The notes: generated by a model from the sequence alone, not told the origin. DNA of 64,000 nucleotides from Carex sylvatica (GCA_964058845.1 CAXKVR010000128.1:186001-250000); one strand, 5' to 3'; positions 12,205-23,937 are shown, counted from the first letter of the stretch. Made by a program: numbers and translations.

Positions 12205-12575
12205 ATCTCAGCTAGTAATAATTGTAAAGCGCAAATAGTTAATCCATAAGTTTAATAAGTTGGCTTTTCACTTAAATTATATCTGGATGGATTTTGCTAC
12301 AAAAATATTGAATGTGATATGCTTGACTAATAACTTGTTAAATAGCACATCTTAAGTCAAATTAACGTAAAATTGTAGCATCATATCACATGCATGCATG
12401 CATCTTGTAATTCAATTGCAAGAGCATTAATTGTCTGAAAGTCATGATCTTATTCTATTTTGTGCATAGGTATTCGTACAAATTATGGTTGACAATATTA
12501 ATTGCACCTTTTTTTTAATAAAAAAACAAGTTTTCGATTCCACCATATATATCTTTCACTAGCTTCTAGAAATAA
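12205..12575 (+). repeat. Orphan copy of the PGIP-like upstream region
   Basis: This segment matches 13513-13868 at an offset of about 1309 bp, with several small indels. Shared text includes GTAAAGCGCAAATA, TTGGCTTTTCACTTAAAT, TTGCTACAAAAATATTGAAT, CACATGCATGCAT and CATATATATCTTTCAC. The second copy leads directly into the PGIP-like gene; this one leads into unrelated sequence, so the gene part was lost or never copied. Confidence 0.85.
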
Positions 12576-13028
12576 TGAAGAATGTCAACTCCCTTCCAAA
12601 ATGGACGAAGTATAGAAAATAAGAAACCACTAATTTTACATCCTGATATTAATTAGTTTATGCGGATAACCTAGCTACAAACAACAATTGGTACATAAAC
12701 TTAGAATAAATCAAATCAAGGAACTCCAGTTGAAAAGTGTGAATCATCAAGCATAAAACAGTTTGAGGAAAGTCCAAGGTTTAGAAGTGGAAAACCAATT
12801 ATCTTTGGCTCATCATTCACATTACTTCAAACAAGGTTTAGAAGTGAAAAACCTGAAGTGGTGGTGCACGGCCTGGCGAGATGACTGCTGCGCAAAGAGA
12901 GGCGAGGCCTAAGGAAGAGAGATGCGCGAAGATTCAAGATGCTCAGAAGAATCGGATTGAATTGAGATTCTACAACAATTTCTCAAGAATCAGTGGAACT
13001 GTGGTAACGACAGAGAAGAGATGGAGGT
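12576..13028. other. Spacer with a GC-richer fragment
   Basis: Around 12860-13020 the composition rises (GCGAGATGACTGCTGCGC, GAGGCGAGGCCTAAGG), like a gene fragment captured by the adjoining CACTA end. No open frame of useful length. A phrase of about 15 bp (AGGTTTAGAAGTG) occurs twice near 12777 and 12834. Confidence 0.35.
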
Positions 13029-13272
13029 GTAAAATTAAAACAAATTAGTATGGGATATTAAAATAATCATTGCTAATAACTAACAATTAGTATCGGTTGT
13101 TTATTGAAAGTCGATATTAATAGTTTAATAACGGCTATTTATGGAAAGCCGACACTAATACTTACTATTAGTATCAGCTATTTATTTTGACCAACACTAA
13201 TAGTATTAGTATTGCATTTTTAACGCATCCGATACTAATGAGGCGATAGAAATTGTACATTTTCCACTAGTG
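13029..13272 (-). mobile_element. Truncated CACTA terminal fragment
   Basis: The minus-strand start reads CACTAGTGGAAAATGTACAA at 13272 and runs into subterminal repeats of the TATCGG and CCGATA type. It is the same end as the complete CACTA elements at 16676-22093 and 62277-63907. No opposite end with CACTA is found upstream, so it is a one-ended remnant. It separates the two copies of the PGIP-like upstream region. Confidence 0.8.
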
Positions 13273-13282
13273 GCTGCAGATA

Positions 13283-13490
13283 TTTCTTTTTTCTTTTTTC
13301 TTTTTTTGAAAAAGTAGATAATCACCTGCTTTATTAGAAACATACAAGTCCTTACAACAAAAAGGGTCATAGTTCAACATGAAAAACTAAAAACATAAGA
13401 GAAAATAAGAAGCATAACAGAATAGACCAGGATAGGCATTACAAGTACAACAAATGCCAGAATATAGAGCAGAGAATGAAAGATAAAATG
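13283..13490 (-). repeat. T-rich segment, possible retroposon tail
   Basis: A T/C-rich run followed by GAAAAAGTAGATAATCACCTG and then AT-rich non-simple sequence resembles the reversed 3' end of a LINE. No target duplication was identified. Confidence 0.25.
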
Positions 13491-13512
13491 TAGATAATTA
13501 ATCCATAAGTTT

Positions 13513-13868
13513 TATCTTAGCTAGTAATAACTGTAAAGCGCAAATAATTAATCCATAAGTTCAATAAGTTGGCTTTTCACTTAAATCATCTCTGTATGGA
13601 TTTTGCTACAAAAATATTGAATGTGATATGCTTGACTAATAACTTGCTAATTAAATAGCACATCGATCTTAAGTCAAATTAACGTAAAATTGTAGCATCA
13701 CATCACATGCATGCATCTTGTAATTCAACTGCAAGTGCATTAATTGTCTGAAAGTAATGATCTTATCTCATAAGTATTCTATTTTGTAGGATGACCATCA
13801 CCCCTTTTCTTAATAAAAAACAATTTTGCGATTCCACTCTATATATATCTTTCACCAGCTTCTAAACC
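13513..13868 (+). repeat. Upstream region of the PGIP-like gene (second copy)
   Basis: Direct copy of 12205-12575. It lies immediately before the LRR gene and holds a TATA-like CTATATATATCTTTCACC at about 13839-13857, some 70 bp before the likely start codon, so it probably includes the core promoter. Confidence 0.75.
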
Positions 13869-13918
13869 AGCATCCATTCATAAACCCACAAGAACCAAAA
13901 GAGATATATACATTATAC

Positions 13919-14943
13919 ATGTCTCCAATTTTGTTCCTGTTGTTCCTCCTGTCCTTCACCTCTTCTGTGTTGTCTACTAAAGATGATGAAATTGTGCTTC
14001 TCAAAATCAAGAAGCAACTAGGTGACCCCGATGGTCTCCGTTGGTGGGTCAAAGGATTCGACTTCTGTGATGCCCAGGCCAACGTAGCACCTGAAAACTC
14101 ATATATAACATGTACCAGTACTGGTCGTGTAAGATCTCTCCTCTTGCAAAACTTACCGTCACCACATCCTTTCCAGATGCCATTTGCAGCTTAACCGAAG
14201 TAGAAGACTTAATTCTTGATCATAATCCTGGGTTTTATGGTCCAATTCCATCATGCATTACAAAACTCCCCAATCTTCACCTTGTAGTTATAATAGACAC
14301 ATCTCTCTCCGGCTCCGTGCCCAATTTTTACAACCATACCAATATCATGGCCATCAACCTAGCACGTAACCACCTATCTGGTACAATTCCACCATCTCTC
14401 TCTACCTTACCGAATTTAAACTACTTGGAAATTTCGTCAAATTACCTCACAGGTACCATACCACCTGGGCTTGTTCATGGTTCCAATCCCTCACTTGTAC
14501 TTAACAACAACAACTTAACTGGCGAAATACCAAACTGTTATGGATGGGTAGATTTCCAGATAATTATCTTGGGGAATAACCAACTCAGTGGTGATGCTTC
14601 TTTTTTATTTGGTAAGCAAAAGAAGACAGTTAACATTGAATTAAATAATAATGAGTTTGAGTTTGATTTTAGTAAGGTAGAATTCTCGGATGACATATAT
14701 GGGTTTGATCTAAGGCACAACAAAATATATGGGAAAGTGCCAGAGTCATTTGCCACAGCTGCCGGATTGTATTATCCAAAGTTGTCATTCAACAAGCTAT
14801 GTGGGGAGCTACCTCAGGGTGGTAACATGTGGCGATTCAATAGTGAAGTTTTTGCGAACAATACATGCCTTTGTGGGAATCCACTACCACCATGCTCCAT
14901 TTTAGCTCCTGCACCTGCGCCAGTATCCGGATCAGGATTTTGA
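13919..14943 (+). pseudogene. PGIP-like leucine-rich-repeat protein, frameshifted
   Basis: The product resembles polygalacturonase-inhibiting proteins, secreted LRR proteins of about 330 residues that block fungal pectinases in the cell wall. The start at 13919 gives a signal peptide (MSPILFLLFLLSFTSSVLS). An N-terminal cap follows (DDEIVLLKIKKQLGDPDGLRWW with C and C..C residues), then plant-type LRRs with LxxLxxLxLxxNxLxGxIP spacing. The C-terminal cap reads FNKLCGELPQGG and NNTCLCGNPLPPC, as in PGIPs. An APAPAPVSGSGF tail is added. The first frame runs to a stop at 14192-14194, while the LRRs continue in another frame from about 14150. Homology appears to jump at the CAAAACTT around 14147-14153, which fits a single lost base. 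An intron does not solve it: the GT..AG pair 14129-14176 is only 48 nt and keeps the bad frame. It is a recent pseudogene or a sequence error. Confidence 0.8.
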
Positions 14944-15319
14944 TTTAACACATGCATTGAGTGCCTCTTCAATGTCAATTTGATTAAAGAAATCAAATAT
15001 TATCATGTCATGTTGTTTCAATGTACGTAATTACGTAGCTTAAATAATAATGTTCACTTCAGTGTTTTGAGAATAAGCAAAATGCATTTAGTGGTTAATT
15101 ATTTTGTGAATTTTTGCTGATATTGTGACTATTGACTGTTGTGTTATTAAACTTGGATACATTAATTAATGTCGTGCAAATTGACAAAATGTACGTAGCA
15201 GTGTAAATTAAGCACACAATATAAGCTATAGCTTGGATGTCGTCAGATGAAAATCTATTGAATAATAGATACCAATAAAATACTAGCTTCAGCAGAAACA
15301 AATAAATCTAGCATCCAAT
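14944..15319. other. 3' flank of the PGIP-like gene
   Basis: AT-rich sequence with no further exon. Possible polyadenylation-type words (AATAATAATG, AATAAAAT) occur but none can be assigned. Confidence 0.4.
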
Positions 15320-16232
15320 TGTATAGCTATTAGCCATTTTTGGTACCTAGCTCTATCTTAGCAACAGCTAGCAAATCTCTCTAATTTTGGAACAAATTAG
15401 GATGTAATTATTAGCCTTTGTAAATTAGAAAGTAGATCAACGGCTATTAGAATTTTTAGGCTATATACACATGTACAGACCTTGTAAAGATCAAAATACA
15501 ATTCAATAAAATCATTGTTCATCATTCTCTTTCTCACTCTAAAATTCAATATGGTATAAGATCAGGTTAAATCCTGACTCAAAAATCTGCAACAAAATCA
15601 ACAACTGCAGATAACGAACAACTGCAGCCAGTTTTCAGAAAAGTCCACATTGCCAACAAGTGTTCTTATCAGTTTTTTCCTTTTACCAGAAAAAACCCCA
15701 AGCAAATCAGCAGCAAAAAAACTAATCTGTTCTTATCAATTTTTCTTTTACCAGAAAAATCCCCAAGCAAAAACCAGCAGAAAAAAAATCATTTTTCTTC
15801 ATAAACCCCTTACCAGAAAAATTGTTTACTACAAAATTCATACCAACACATTTATTAGAAAACCCTCTACCAGAAATCTTCCATTTTTACAAGAAAAACC
15901 AACCAGTTCAAATCTGAACTGATATATGTCCCAGTAACCAGTTTTCAGGAAAAAAAATTATCAGCAACCAACAGTCGAAGATACAGGGCCCTTAAAGCCA
16001 AGTTAATAAGCAATTTGGTCTCAGATCTTGACCTCGGTCGAAGATGCCAAGTCTCGACAATATCGTGGCAAGAATCCAACAAGAGGAGTCTAGGCGAGCC
16101 CTCATGAACCCTCGACAGTTGGAAACCTCCGAGAACAAAGCCTTCAAGATAAACAACTCAAACTATAGCTTTAGGGATGCGGCCAAGTTGAGGGAAGCTC
16201 TAAGCACCAATCGGTGTGACCACTGCAAGTGA
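15320..16232 (+). mobile_element. Degenerate Copia retrotransposon: 5' LTR, PBS, gag piece
   Basis: A candidate 5' LTR starts TGTATAGCTATTAGCC (15320) and ends AAAATTCA (15548). It is followed by ATATGGTATAAGATCAGG, a mutated form of the usual Copia primer site TGGTATCAGAGC for initiator tRNA-Met. At 16044-16232 the frame reads MPSLDNIVARIQQEESRR and ends NRCDHCK, matching the end of Copia gag just before and at the first part of the CCHC zinc knuckle. The rest of gag and all of pol are missing, and no 3' LTR is seen, so it is a dead 5' remnant. Exact LTR ends are inferred from TG/CA and the primer site. Confidence 0.7.
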
Positions 16233-16689
16233 GCATGGCATTGATTATAGCATTTCAGTCATGTGTTAACTTAATTTTTTTACTGGCGCTAATTCACAAA
16301 AATTTTGATGTTTTTTTGGTGGGTTTTGTCATTCTGGCATGTATTTGTTTTTTCAATTTCAGCATTTAAAAAATATTTGCTCATAATATACTTAACATTT
16401 GTAACAACTTCTCTTTTTTTGTGATATAGTTTTACATACAAAAATCTCACTCAGATACTATTTATTACACATGCTACGTTACCAAGAAAATATTCATTTG
16501 TTCCTAATACAAAGACCTTTTTCAAGTAAATTTATTTAACTTTGTGATTTCCATTGAGGAATTAATTTATGAATTTCTTGGGATTATTTCTTCAGAGTTG
16601 GCTCAAAATCAAAACAGTATATGTGTGAGATTCTGTCATCGAATTTTGGCATTAGTTGTTCAACTTTGAACCCTTCACTAGTGGAAAAT

Positions 16690-16966
16690 ATGGAATCAGG
16701 ATCGGTTATATACGCATATTAGTATCGGAATACAACCGATCCTGATGAAGGCGATACAGATACTACCATAATCTGGATCGGTTAAAATTTAACCGATCTA
16801 GATAATCACCTATCTGGATCGGTTCCTTATATAGAAACCGATCCAGATAACTGAGTATCTGGATCGGTTCTATAATAGTGAACTGATCCAGATACTCAGT
16901 TATCTGGATCGGTTCACTATTATAGAACCGATCCAGATAGTTTTTTTTTTTTCCCTTCAGAACCAA

Positions 16967-17000
<34 letters not shown>

Positions 17001-17039
17001 ATCTGGATCGGTTGTATCATAAATAACCGATCCAGATAG

Positions 17040-17070
<31 letters not shown>

Positions 17071-17130
17071 TGGTTCTGAAGGGGAAAAAAAAAAAACTAT
17101 CTGGATCGGTTGTTTCAAAACAACCGATCC
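16690..17130. repeat. Left subterminal palindrome array of the CACTA element
   Basis: At least six tail-to-tail pairs of CTGGATCGGTT / AACCGATCCAGA are separated by short spacers and by long A and T runs (for example 16971-16998 and 17041-17065). Such arrays normally bind transposase. Confidence 0.85.
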
Positions 17131-17689
17131 TGATGTTATATTGGATCAAAAAAAAATATTTTTTTTATTTGGCTAGCTTTCATATATATTTGCTGACCAA
17201 CATAATTTTTTTTTTTTATTTACCATTGATTTATTGGAGCTCAAAATCAATTAAGAATACAAAATAAAATTCATGAAACACAAAAAAAAGTACAATAGTT
17301 GAAGAAATTTGGTGCAATAGCAAAATAAAATTTAGCCACATGTATGGCACTCCCTCTTTTATCGTCTCCTCCAGTGCAAGCTTCAAAATATAAACAAATA
17401 TTTATATCATTAATTGCTTGCTTGTGCATCTTCGATGCATGTATTATTTAAATTGAAAGACAAGAAAAACCTAGCTAGCATACCTCAAAGTGTACCTCTT
17501 CACCGCCGATTGAATAATCTCAAAAGACCTTGCTCAAATGAAAAAAAAAAAAATTGAAACCATAAACTTTAATACTGCAATTTAGTGTAAATTAAAAATA
17601 CAAAATATGCTCAAATGTGCATAAGAGATTTGAGGAAATAAATAGTATGTACCTTAAGTATAATTTAAGGGCATAAGGCGGGACATCAT

Positions 17690-17915
17690 CCTTCATCTCA
17701 TTCCATGAACTTGGAAGAAATGGATGGCACATCCTTATCAGTTTTCGTCTTCTTCGCCTTTTTTTGACTAGATCGAGACAGAGAGAGACAAAGATTGCTA
17801 AGTTGAGAGACGCCGGAGATAGAGAGAGAGAGACGAACGAGTTAAGAGGTGGATTTGATTTTCGCTAAGTTGAAAATGAGAGGCGCGGAATGAAAATAAG
17901 AACCCTAGTGAGTTA
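17690..17915 (-). other. GC-richer 5'UTR-like segment inside the CACTA element
   Basis: Read on the minus strand from about 17908, this begins CTAGGGTTCTTATTTTCATT, then CCGCGCCTC and a long CT-rich tract. That is typical of a plant 5'UTR. The first 50 bases resemble 62787-62840 in the second CACTA element. It may be the leader of the ancestral transposase gene or of a captured host gene. No open frame follows. Confidence 0.55.
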
Positions 17916-18180
17916 TCAGGATCGGTTGTTTATAAAAAATCGATCCAGATAGTATCTGGATCGGTTGTTTATAAACAACCGATCCTGATAGTTCACTATC
18001 AGGATCAGTTGTTTATAAACAACCGATCCAGATACTATCTGGATCGGTTTCCTATTATGGAACCGATCTAGATAGTATCTGGATCAGTTGTTTATAAACA
18101 ACCGATCCAGATACTATCTGGATCGGTTTCCTATTATGGAACCGATCTAGATAGTTTTTTTTTTCCCTTCAGAACCAACT

Positions 18181-18224
<44 letters not shown>

Positions 18225-18295
18225 GGATCGGTTGTATCATAAATAACCGATCCAGATAGTTTTTTTTTTTTTTTTTTTTTTCCCTTCAGAACCAA

Positions 18296-18333
<38 letters not shown>

Positions 18334-18401
18334 TCGGTTGTATCATAAATAACCGATCCAGATAGTTTTTTTTTTTTTTTTTTTTTCCTTCAGAACCAAC
18401 T

Positions 18402-18441
<40 letters not shown>

Positions 18442-18514
18442 CTGGATCGGTTGTATCATAAATAACCGATCCAGATAGTTTTTTTTTTTTTTTTTTTAAA
18501 TTTGGTTCTGAAGG

Positions 18515-18546
<32 letters not shown>

Positions 18547-18690
18547 TCGGTTGTATCATAAATAACCGATCCAGATAGTTTTTTTTTTTCCTTCAGAACC
18601 AAATTTAAAAAAAAAAAAAAAAACTATCTGGATCGGTTATTTATGATACAACCGAACCAGATAGTTTTTTTTTTTTTTTTTTTTTTTTTT
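17915..18690. repeat. Second palindrome array, interleaved with A/T and AT runs
   Basis: A dozen or so copies of the TCTGGATCGGTT..AACCGATCCAGA palindrome alternate with poly-T, CCTTCAGAACCAA, poly-A or (TA)n spacers at a period near 115 bp (18150-18690). The ORF on the minus strand here is a by-product of the repeat. Confidence 0.85.
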
Positions 18691-18699
18691 TCCTTTTCA

Positions 18700-20030
18700 A
18701 AATGAAGGTCGAGCTGATCCACCACCTCCTCCTCCCTTCTCATACGAGATAAAATGTATAAGATACTTTATCACTAAGAAGGGTAATTTGACAATTTGAT
18801 AAAGAATTTTAAAATTCAAAAATAAATTTAGAAATAATACTCTTTTGGACACATTAATAATCTAACAATTAAGTTTCATATAATTTAAATATTTTATTTA
18901 TGATGCATCGATGATTATTTATTTCAAACCGTTAAATTTCAGTTAATATCATCATATGTTGATAATATAAATAATACTTGTTATGTTCGATTTAAAATAT
19001 AAAGTACATTTTTTTTTAATTGTCAAAGTGCTCTCTCCTCTTTTATCAGTTTCTTTATATATAACATTATTACATATTATGGACCACTAGCTACTTCTCT
19101 AATAGCATCCATAACAGAGTTTTCTTTTTAATTTTTAATTTAATGTGTCAGATTTTATTTTAATTGTTGGGATGTATGATAATTAGTAAAAAAAAACAAA
19201 AATTCTTTTAAAGTAAATGTTTTCTAATTGATAGACTGGCAAAAACAACTATTCCTATTGGCTGCCAAAGAAAAAGAAGAAGAGAGAGATCGTTGATGTG
19301 GAACCATATAAGAGTTTACAAATTAAGTTTAACTTAATTTTTAATTAGTACTTTACAGTTGTTTATAATTTCTTATTTTATTGCTGGGATGAAGATGCTC
19401 TAATATTTATATTCACATAATAAAATTTAAAATTAAATTTGGAGTATCAATTGATAGGTATTAATATTGATAGTACCATTGACTTACTCTAAAATCTTAT
19501 TATATGGCAGTGGAGACACTTGTAAAAAAAAAATTGTAGTCAACTATTAAACGGATTCTCTCGTTATATCAATAAATATGCTCAATAATCTAAACGATAT
19601 ACATGGCTAGCATTATCCATTTAATTTCATAATTTAGAAAATCAAGTAGTAAAATAGGTACTTCAAGGAGGTGGCTAATGAATTGATGCCTATCGTACCA
19701 ACATTTTATACATTTTTTTTAAAAAAAAAAATAAATAAGTTCGACCGATTCAAGGAGGTTGCTATGTTTTGGAGCTGGCAACCCTCCATCTCCAATGTCT
19801 GGAGAAGAGGAGGAGGATGGAATCTTATTAGATATATAGTACTTAGTTTTATGCATTTTTTTTTATGTTTTCATATTTTTCTTATGTTATTGCTTCACAA
19901 AAGATGAAGACTGTTTTGGGCTTTCTTTTATTTTTATTTTTATTTTTTAAATAATTTTTAAATATTTAGAATGTTATTTTTTAAAATAATTTTATAAATA
20001 ATTTACAAATAACTTATATAATTTATATGT
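18700..20030. other. Interior of the CACTA element
   Basis: AT-rich, no recognised transposase motif or exon. The 78-codon ORF at 19671-19907 is not convincing. Confidence 0.4.
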
Positions 20031-20040
20031 TATGATATTA

Positions 20041-20456
20041 GAGTAAGTCTATCATACATTGCAATGCATAGGCACCTCTATGCATTGGACTATAAATCAC
20101 CATATTCAAAGTCCAAATGACCGATCGAAACCGTTCATCTTGTTCTCCATATTAATATATGCTTGGAGACCAAATTTTACATTTTTTCGAATTTTTTTAC
20201 TATTTATTAAGCCACATTGAAAATCGCTGATCCAACGGTTACAGTAAAATCAAAAGGCACCGTTGGATCAGTGATTTTCAAAGTGACTTAATAAATAGTA
20301 AACAAATTCCAAAAAATATAAAATTTGGTCTCCAAGCACATATTAATATGGAGAACAAGATAAACGGTTTGGATCGGTAATTTGGACTTTGAATCCGTGA
20401 TTTATAGTCCAATGCACAAAGGTCCCTATGCATTGCAATGAATGGTAGCCATACTC
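20041..20456. mobile_element. MULE-type MITE nested in the CACTA element
   Basis: The 416-bp inverted repeat starts GAGTAAGTCTATCATACATT and ends with the diverged complement AATGGTAGCCATACTC. It is flanked by the perfect 9-bp direct repeat ATGATATTA (20032-20040 and 20457-20465). The family core CTTGGAGACCAAATTTTAC is present in both arms. It is younger than the surrounding CACTA sequence. Confidence 0.92.
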
Positions 20457-20579
20457 ATGATATTATATGAATAAGTTATCATATTTTGATATATAAATTA
20501 TTTTTTAAATATTTTTTTGTAAAATAAGTTATCATATTTTGATATATAAATTACTTTTTAAAACTTATTTGATTTTTAT

Positions 20580-21780
20580 TTTTAGTGGTTTGAAAATATC
20601 AAAACTAAATAAATTTCATTCTTCTTGAAATCTTATTTGATGTAACAAATATTTGTAGCTTACATTTAACTAGATAATTTATGAAGAAAAGCATTTTTTT
20701 TAGAAATAATTTTTAGGGAGCAATGTTGTTTAACATTTCTCATTATAATAATTTATTTATAAAAAAATTTCTGGAATTTTTAAGAAGTAATTTATTTATG
20801 CAAAATATAACACACACAAATATAAGGAAAACACTATCTGGATCGGTTCCTACCTCCAGAACCGATCCAGATAGGTATCTGGATCGGTTCTGGAGGTAGG
20901 AACCGATCCAGATAGTGTTTTCCTTATATTTGTGTGTGTTATATTTTTGTGTGGGTATACTTTTTAAAAAAATGAAAGTCAGAATGTGTATGTGTCATAT
21001 TTTTCTAAATTATTTTAATCGTAAATTCTAATAAATAATTTCATTATTTTTAGCTGTTTGAAAATATCAAAACTAAATAAATTTCATGCTTCTTAATTGA
21101 AATCTTATTTGATGTAACAAATATTTGTAGCTTACATTTAATAACTAGATAATTTATGAAGAAAAGTATTTTTTTAGAAATAATTTTTTGGGAGCAATGT
21201 TGTTTAACATTTCTCATTATAATAATTTATTTATAAAAAAATTTCTGGAATTTTTAAGAAGTAATTTATTTATGCAAAATATAACACACACAAATATAAG
21301 GAAAACACTATCTGGATCGGTTCCTACCTCCAGAACCGATCCAGATAGTGTTTTCCTTATATTTGTGTGTGTTATATTTTTGTGTGGGTATACTTTTTAA
21401 AAAAATGAAAGTCAGAATGTGTATGTGTCATATTTTTCTAAATTATTTTAATCGTAAATTCTAATAAATAATTTCATTATTTTTAGCTGTTTGAAAATAT
21501 CAAAACTAAATAAATTTCATGCTTCTTAATTGAAATCTTATTTGATGTAACAAATATTTGTAGCTTACATTTAATAACTAGATAATTTATGAAGAAAAGT
21601 ATTTTTTTAGAAATAATTTTTTGGGAGCAATGTTGTTTAACATTTCTCATTATAATAATTTATTTATAAAAAAATTTCTGGAATTTTTAAGAAGTAATTT
21701 ATTTATGCAAAATATAACACACACAAATATAAGGAAAACACTATCTGGATCGGTTCCTACCTCCAGAACCGATCCAGATA
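20580..21780 (+). repeat. 433-bp tandem repeat inside the CACTA element, about three copies
   Basis: The unit containing GGAGCAATGTTGTTTAACAT and the palindrome TATCTGGATCGGTTCCTACC is repeated at 20723, 21197 and 21630 (positions of the same ATG). The last two copies are exactly 433 bp apart. The first interval is 474 bp, mainly because copy 1 carries an extra palindrome of about 40 bp. The ORFs in the units are not genes. Confidence 0.9.
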
Positions 21781-22080
21781 GGTATCTGGATCAGTTGTTT
21801 ATAAAGAACCGATCCTGATACTATCAGGATCAGTTGTTTATAAAGAACCGATCCTGATAGTATCAGGATCAGTTGTTTATAAACAACCGATCCTGATACT
21901 ATCAGGATCAGTTGTTTAGAAGCAACCGATCCTGATAGTTGAACTATCAGGATCAGTTGTTTATAAAAACCGATCCTGATAGACCATTAGGATCGGTTTT
22001 GTTCAAAAAACCGATCCAGATAGATATTAGTATCGGTTGTTTCATATAACCGATCCAGATAGGCCGATCCTGATTCCTGT
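21780..22080. repeat. Right subterminal palindrome array of the CACTA element
   Basis: About six palindromes of ATCAGGATCAGTTGTTTATA paired with AACCGATCCTGATA, followed by the terminal inverted repeat. Confidence 0.85.
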
Positions 22081-22096
22081 TTTTCCACTAGTGCTT

Positions 22097-23930
22097 GCTT
22101 GTCATTTTCGCACATGTTCATACAAATATTGATTATTTTTCTCATCAACTTATCTTCTCTATGGACTTGTTGGTTCAAGAATTCATCTAATGGCATCTAC
22201 TGTACAACAAACTAAAAGAATTGTCATTTGTACTTTTAACTAAAACATAAAACTGGTGTAGTTCTAAGTTGACCCCTCAATCTTTAACAAGCTTCTCATG
22301 TGGGGCTGATGGATAAAATAAATAGGTATTGCATTAAAAATGTAAAATACAACAAGATGTACAAAATGTCTTCCTCAATTTTGCGTTATAATTCAATTAA
22401 ATTAAATGTGAAAAATGGCTAGGGAATAAATCAATAATATGTCTTTTTTGTTCTTTTCTAAAAATGAATAAGAGGTAAGCAATTTGAAAATGAGATATGC
22501 TATATGCCAAAATTGGAAATTAATCTCTTTATGCACCAATTAAAGTTGGAGAGATATGGTAACAAAAATTTAATGCTAATTTCATTTGCTCAATTATTGG
22601 CATTACGTGTAGCAATATGTGTGGCGAGTACATTTCTAACTAAATTTAGACTTTTACATGTAAAAAATGCATTTAATCAAAAAAAGAAAGATAATTGAAT
22701 TGTAGGGTTGATATTCAATCTAAAAATTAATCTTTTAATTACAACCATTGATGGATCAGGACATCAACGTGCATAATATAAAAATGGAGATTCAATAAAT
22801 TATCTTTTCATTAGAAAATATAAATAACATAAAATATGGATTTAATTTGGATATACATATATTATTATATGATGAACAAAATAGTTTTTCTTATTTCAAA
22901 ACTGTTATGTCATTACAAAATGTGTATCTGTTAACAATAATTCAAAATCAATATAACTATATATTTAATCAAAAGATACCAACAACAAATATTTCTCTGC
23001 AAACATAAATGATATTAAAACAAATGGATAAAAAAATACGAATACAAATAATTATTTGTATTCGTATTCATATCCACATAAATGGATATCTGAAAAATTA
23101 GAAAATTACGAATAAAGATAACAAACGAATATCTGGAAAAAAAATAGGAATACATATAATTATCCATATCCGCTTCTTAAATTGAAACTGTAGCATAAAC
23201 CGTACGACCATCAATTTTTGTGGGATACTAGGATTGTAGTAAAAAAATATGATCATTTGTTACTTTTGCCTAAAATGATAACTGAATTTCTACTGGTACG
23301 GATTTTTCCCAGAAAGTTCCTGATTTTAAGAAATTCTGGACTCCTCGAGGAGGAAAAACTGCAGAATCAGAGGATACATTGCTTATATTTTCTTTAAAGT
23401 TTGCGAAATATCAGTAGACATACATAGTAGGGTGGTGTGATATTTTGAGGGGGTCATGTGTGAGGAAAATTTGAGAAAAAACATCTGAACTAGCGTACCA
23501 GCTGCTATTCAGAACATGGTAGCATGTTGTGTAAAATTCGAAAGCTGTAAAACTTAGGCTCCCAAAGGTATATGGTTATCGAACTTTGTGAAAAACTAGG
23601 GTTTTAAGTGAACAATATTATCATATTTTAATTTGGCCTAAAATAGATACTGAATTTCTATTGGTACGGTTTGTGAAGGTACTTGTCTTCGCCTCTACTC
23701 CCCATGCGCTATCGAGGAGAAGGTGCTTACCTTGCCAAGTAGGATGTCTTCCTTGACAGCACCTTGCAGGGCGTGGTACCCACCATCAGCCATTCCCCTG
23801 CTCAGCTGGTGCACCGTGCGCCTTGTCTCCCTGCTGCCTCAGCTTCATCTCCAGCCTGGTTGAGGCCCAGCCGAGTTTTTAAGTCCTAGTCATAAGATTC
23901 TGGCCCATTGATAGGTGAGGAGGAGGAATC
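22097..23930. other. Intergenic stretch
   Basis: No gene supported. Around 23680-23880 the sequence is much richer in G+C than its surroundings, and it may be a decayed coding or transposon fragment, but I do not recognise a product in any frame. Confidence 0.35.
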
Positions 23931-23937
23931 CGTATCA

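Larger units (their letters stand above)
16676..22093. mobile_element. Non-autonomous CACTA element, 5.4 kb
   Basis: Both ends begin CACTAGTGGAAAA in inverted orientation and continue with GGAATCAGGATCGG (27 of 30 terminal bases agree). A 3-bp target duplication CTT flanks it (16673-16675 and 22094-22096). These are the diagnostic marks of the CACTA (En/Spm) superfamily. Subterminal regions are packed with palindromes of TCTGGATCGGTT and AACCGATCCAGA. No transposase exon is recognised, so it would need a helper element. It carries a nested MITE (20041-20456), a 433-bp tandem repeat and a GC-richer UTR-like segment. Confidence 0.93.

Noticed and set aside
14129..14176. GT..AG pair that could be an intron in the PGIP-like gene
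   Set aside because: At 48 nt it is too short for a plant intron, would remove conserved LRR residues, and does not correct the frame.
16763..17149. 128-codon minus-strand ORF with repeated LDRF..PIQI words
   Set aside because: It is a translation of the CACTA subterminal palindromes and homopolymers.
18134..18559. 141-codon minus-strand ORF
   Set aside because: Same cause: palindromes, poly-K/F from A/T runs and YIYI from a TA tract.
21188..21818. Paired ORFs starting MGAMLFNISHYNN
   Set aside because: They are copies of the 433-bp tandem unit and begin at a TTG, not an ATG.
23680..23880. GC-richer patch considered as a retrotransposon or gene exon
   Set aside because: No frame gives a product I recognise and stops interrupt the candidates.
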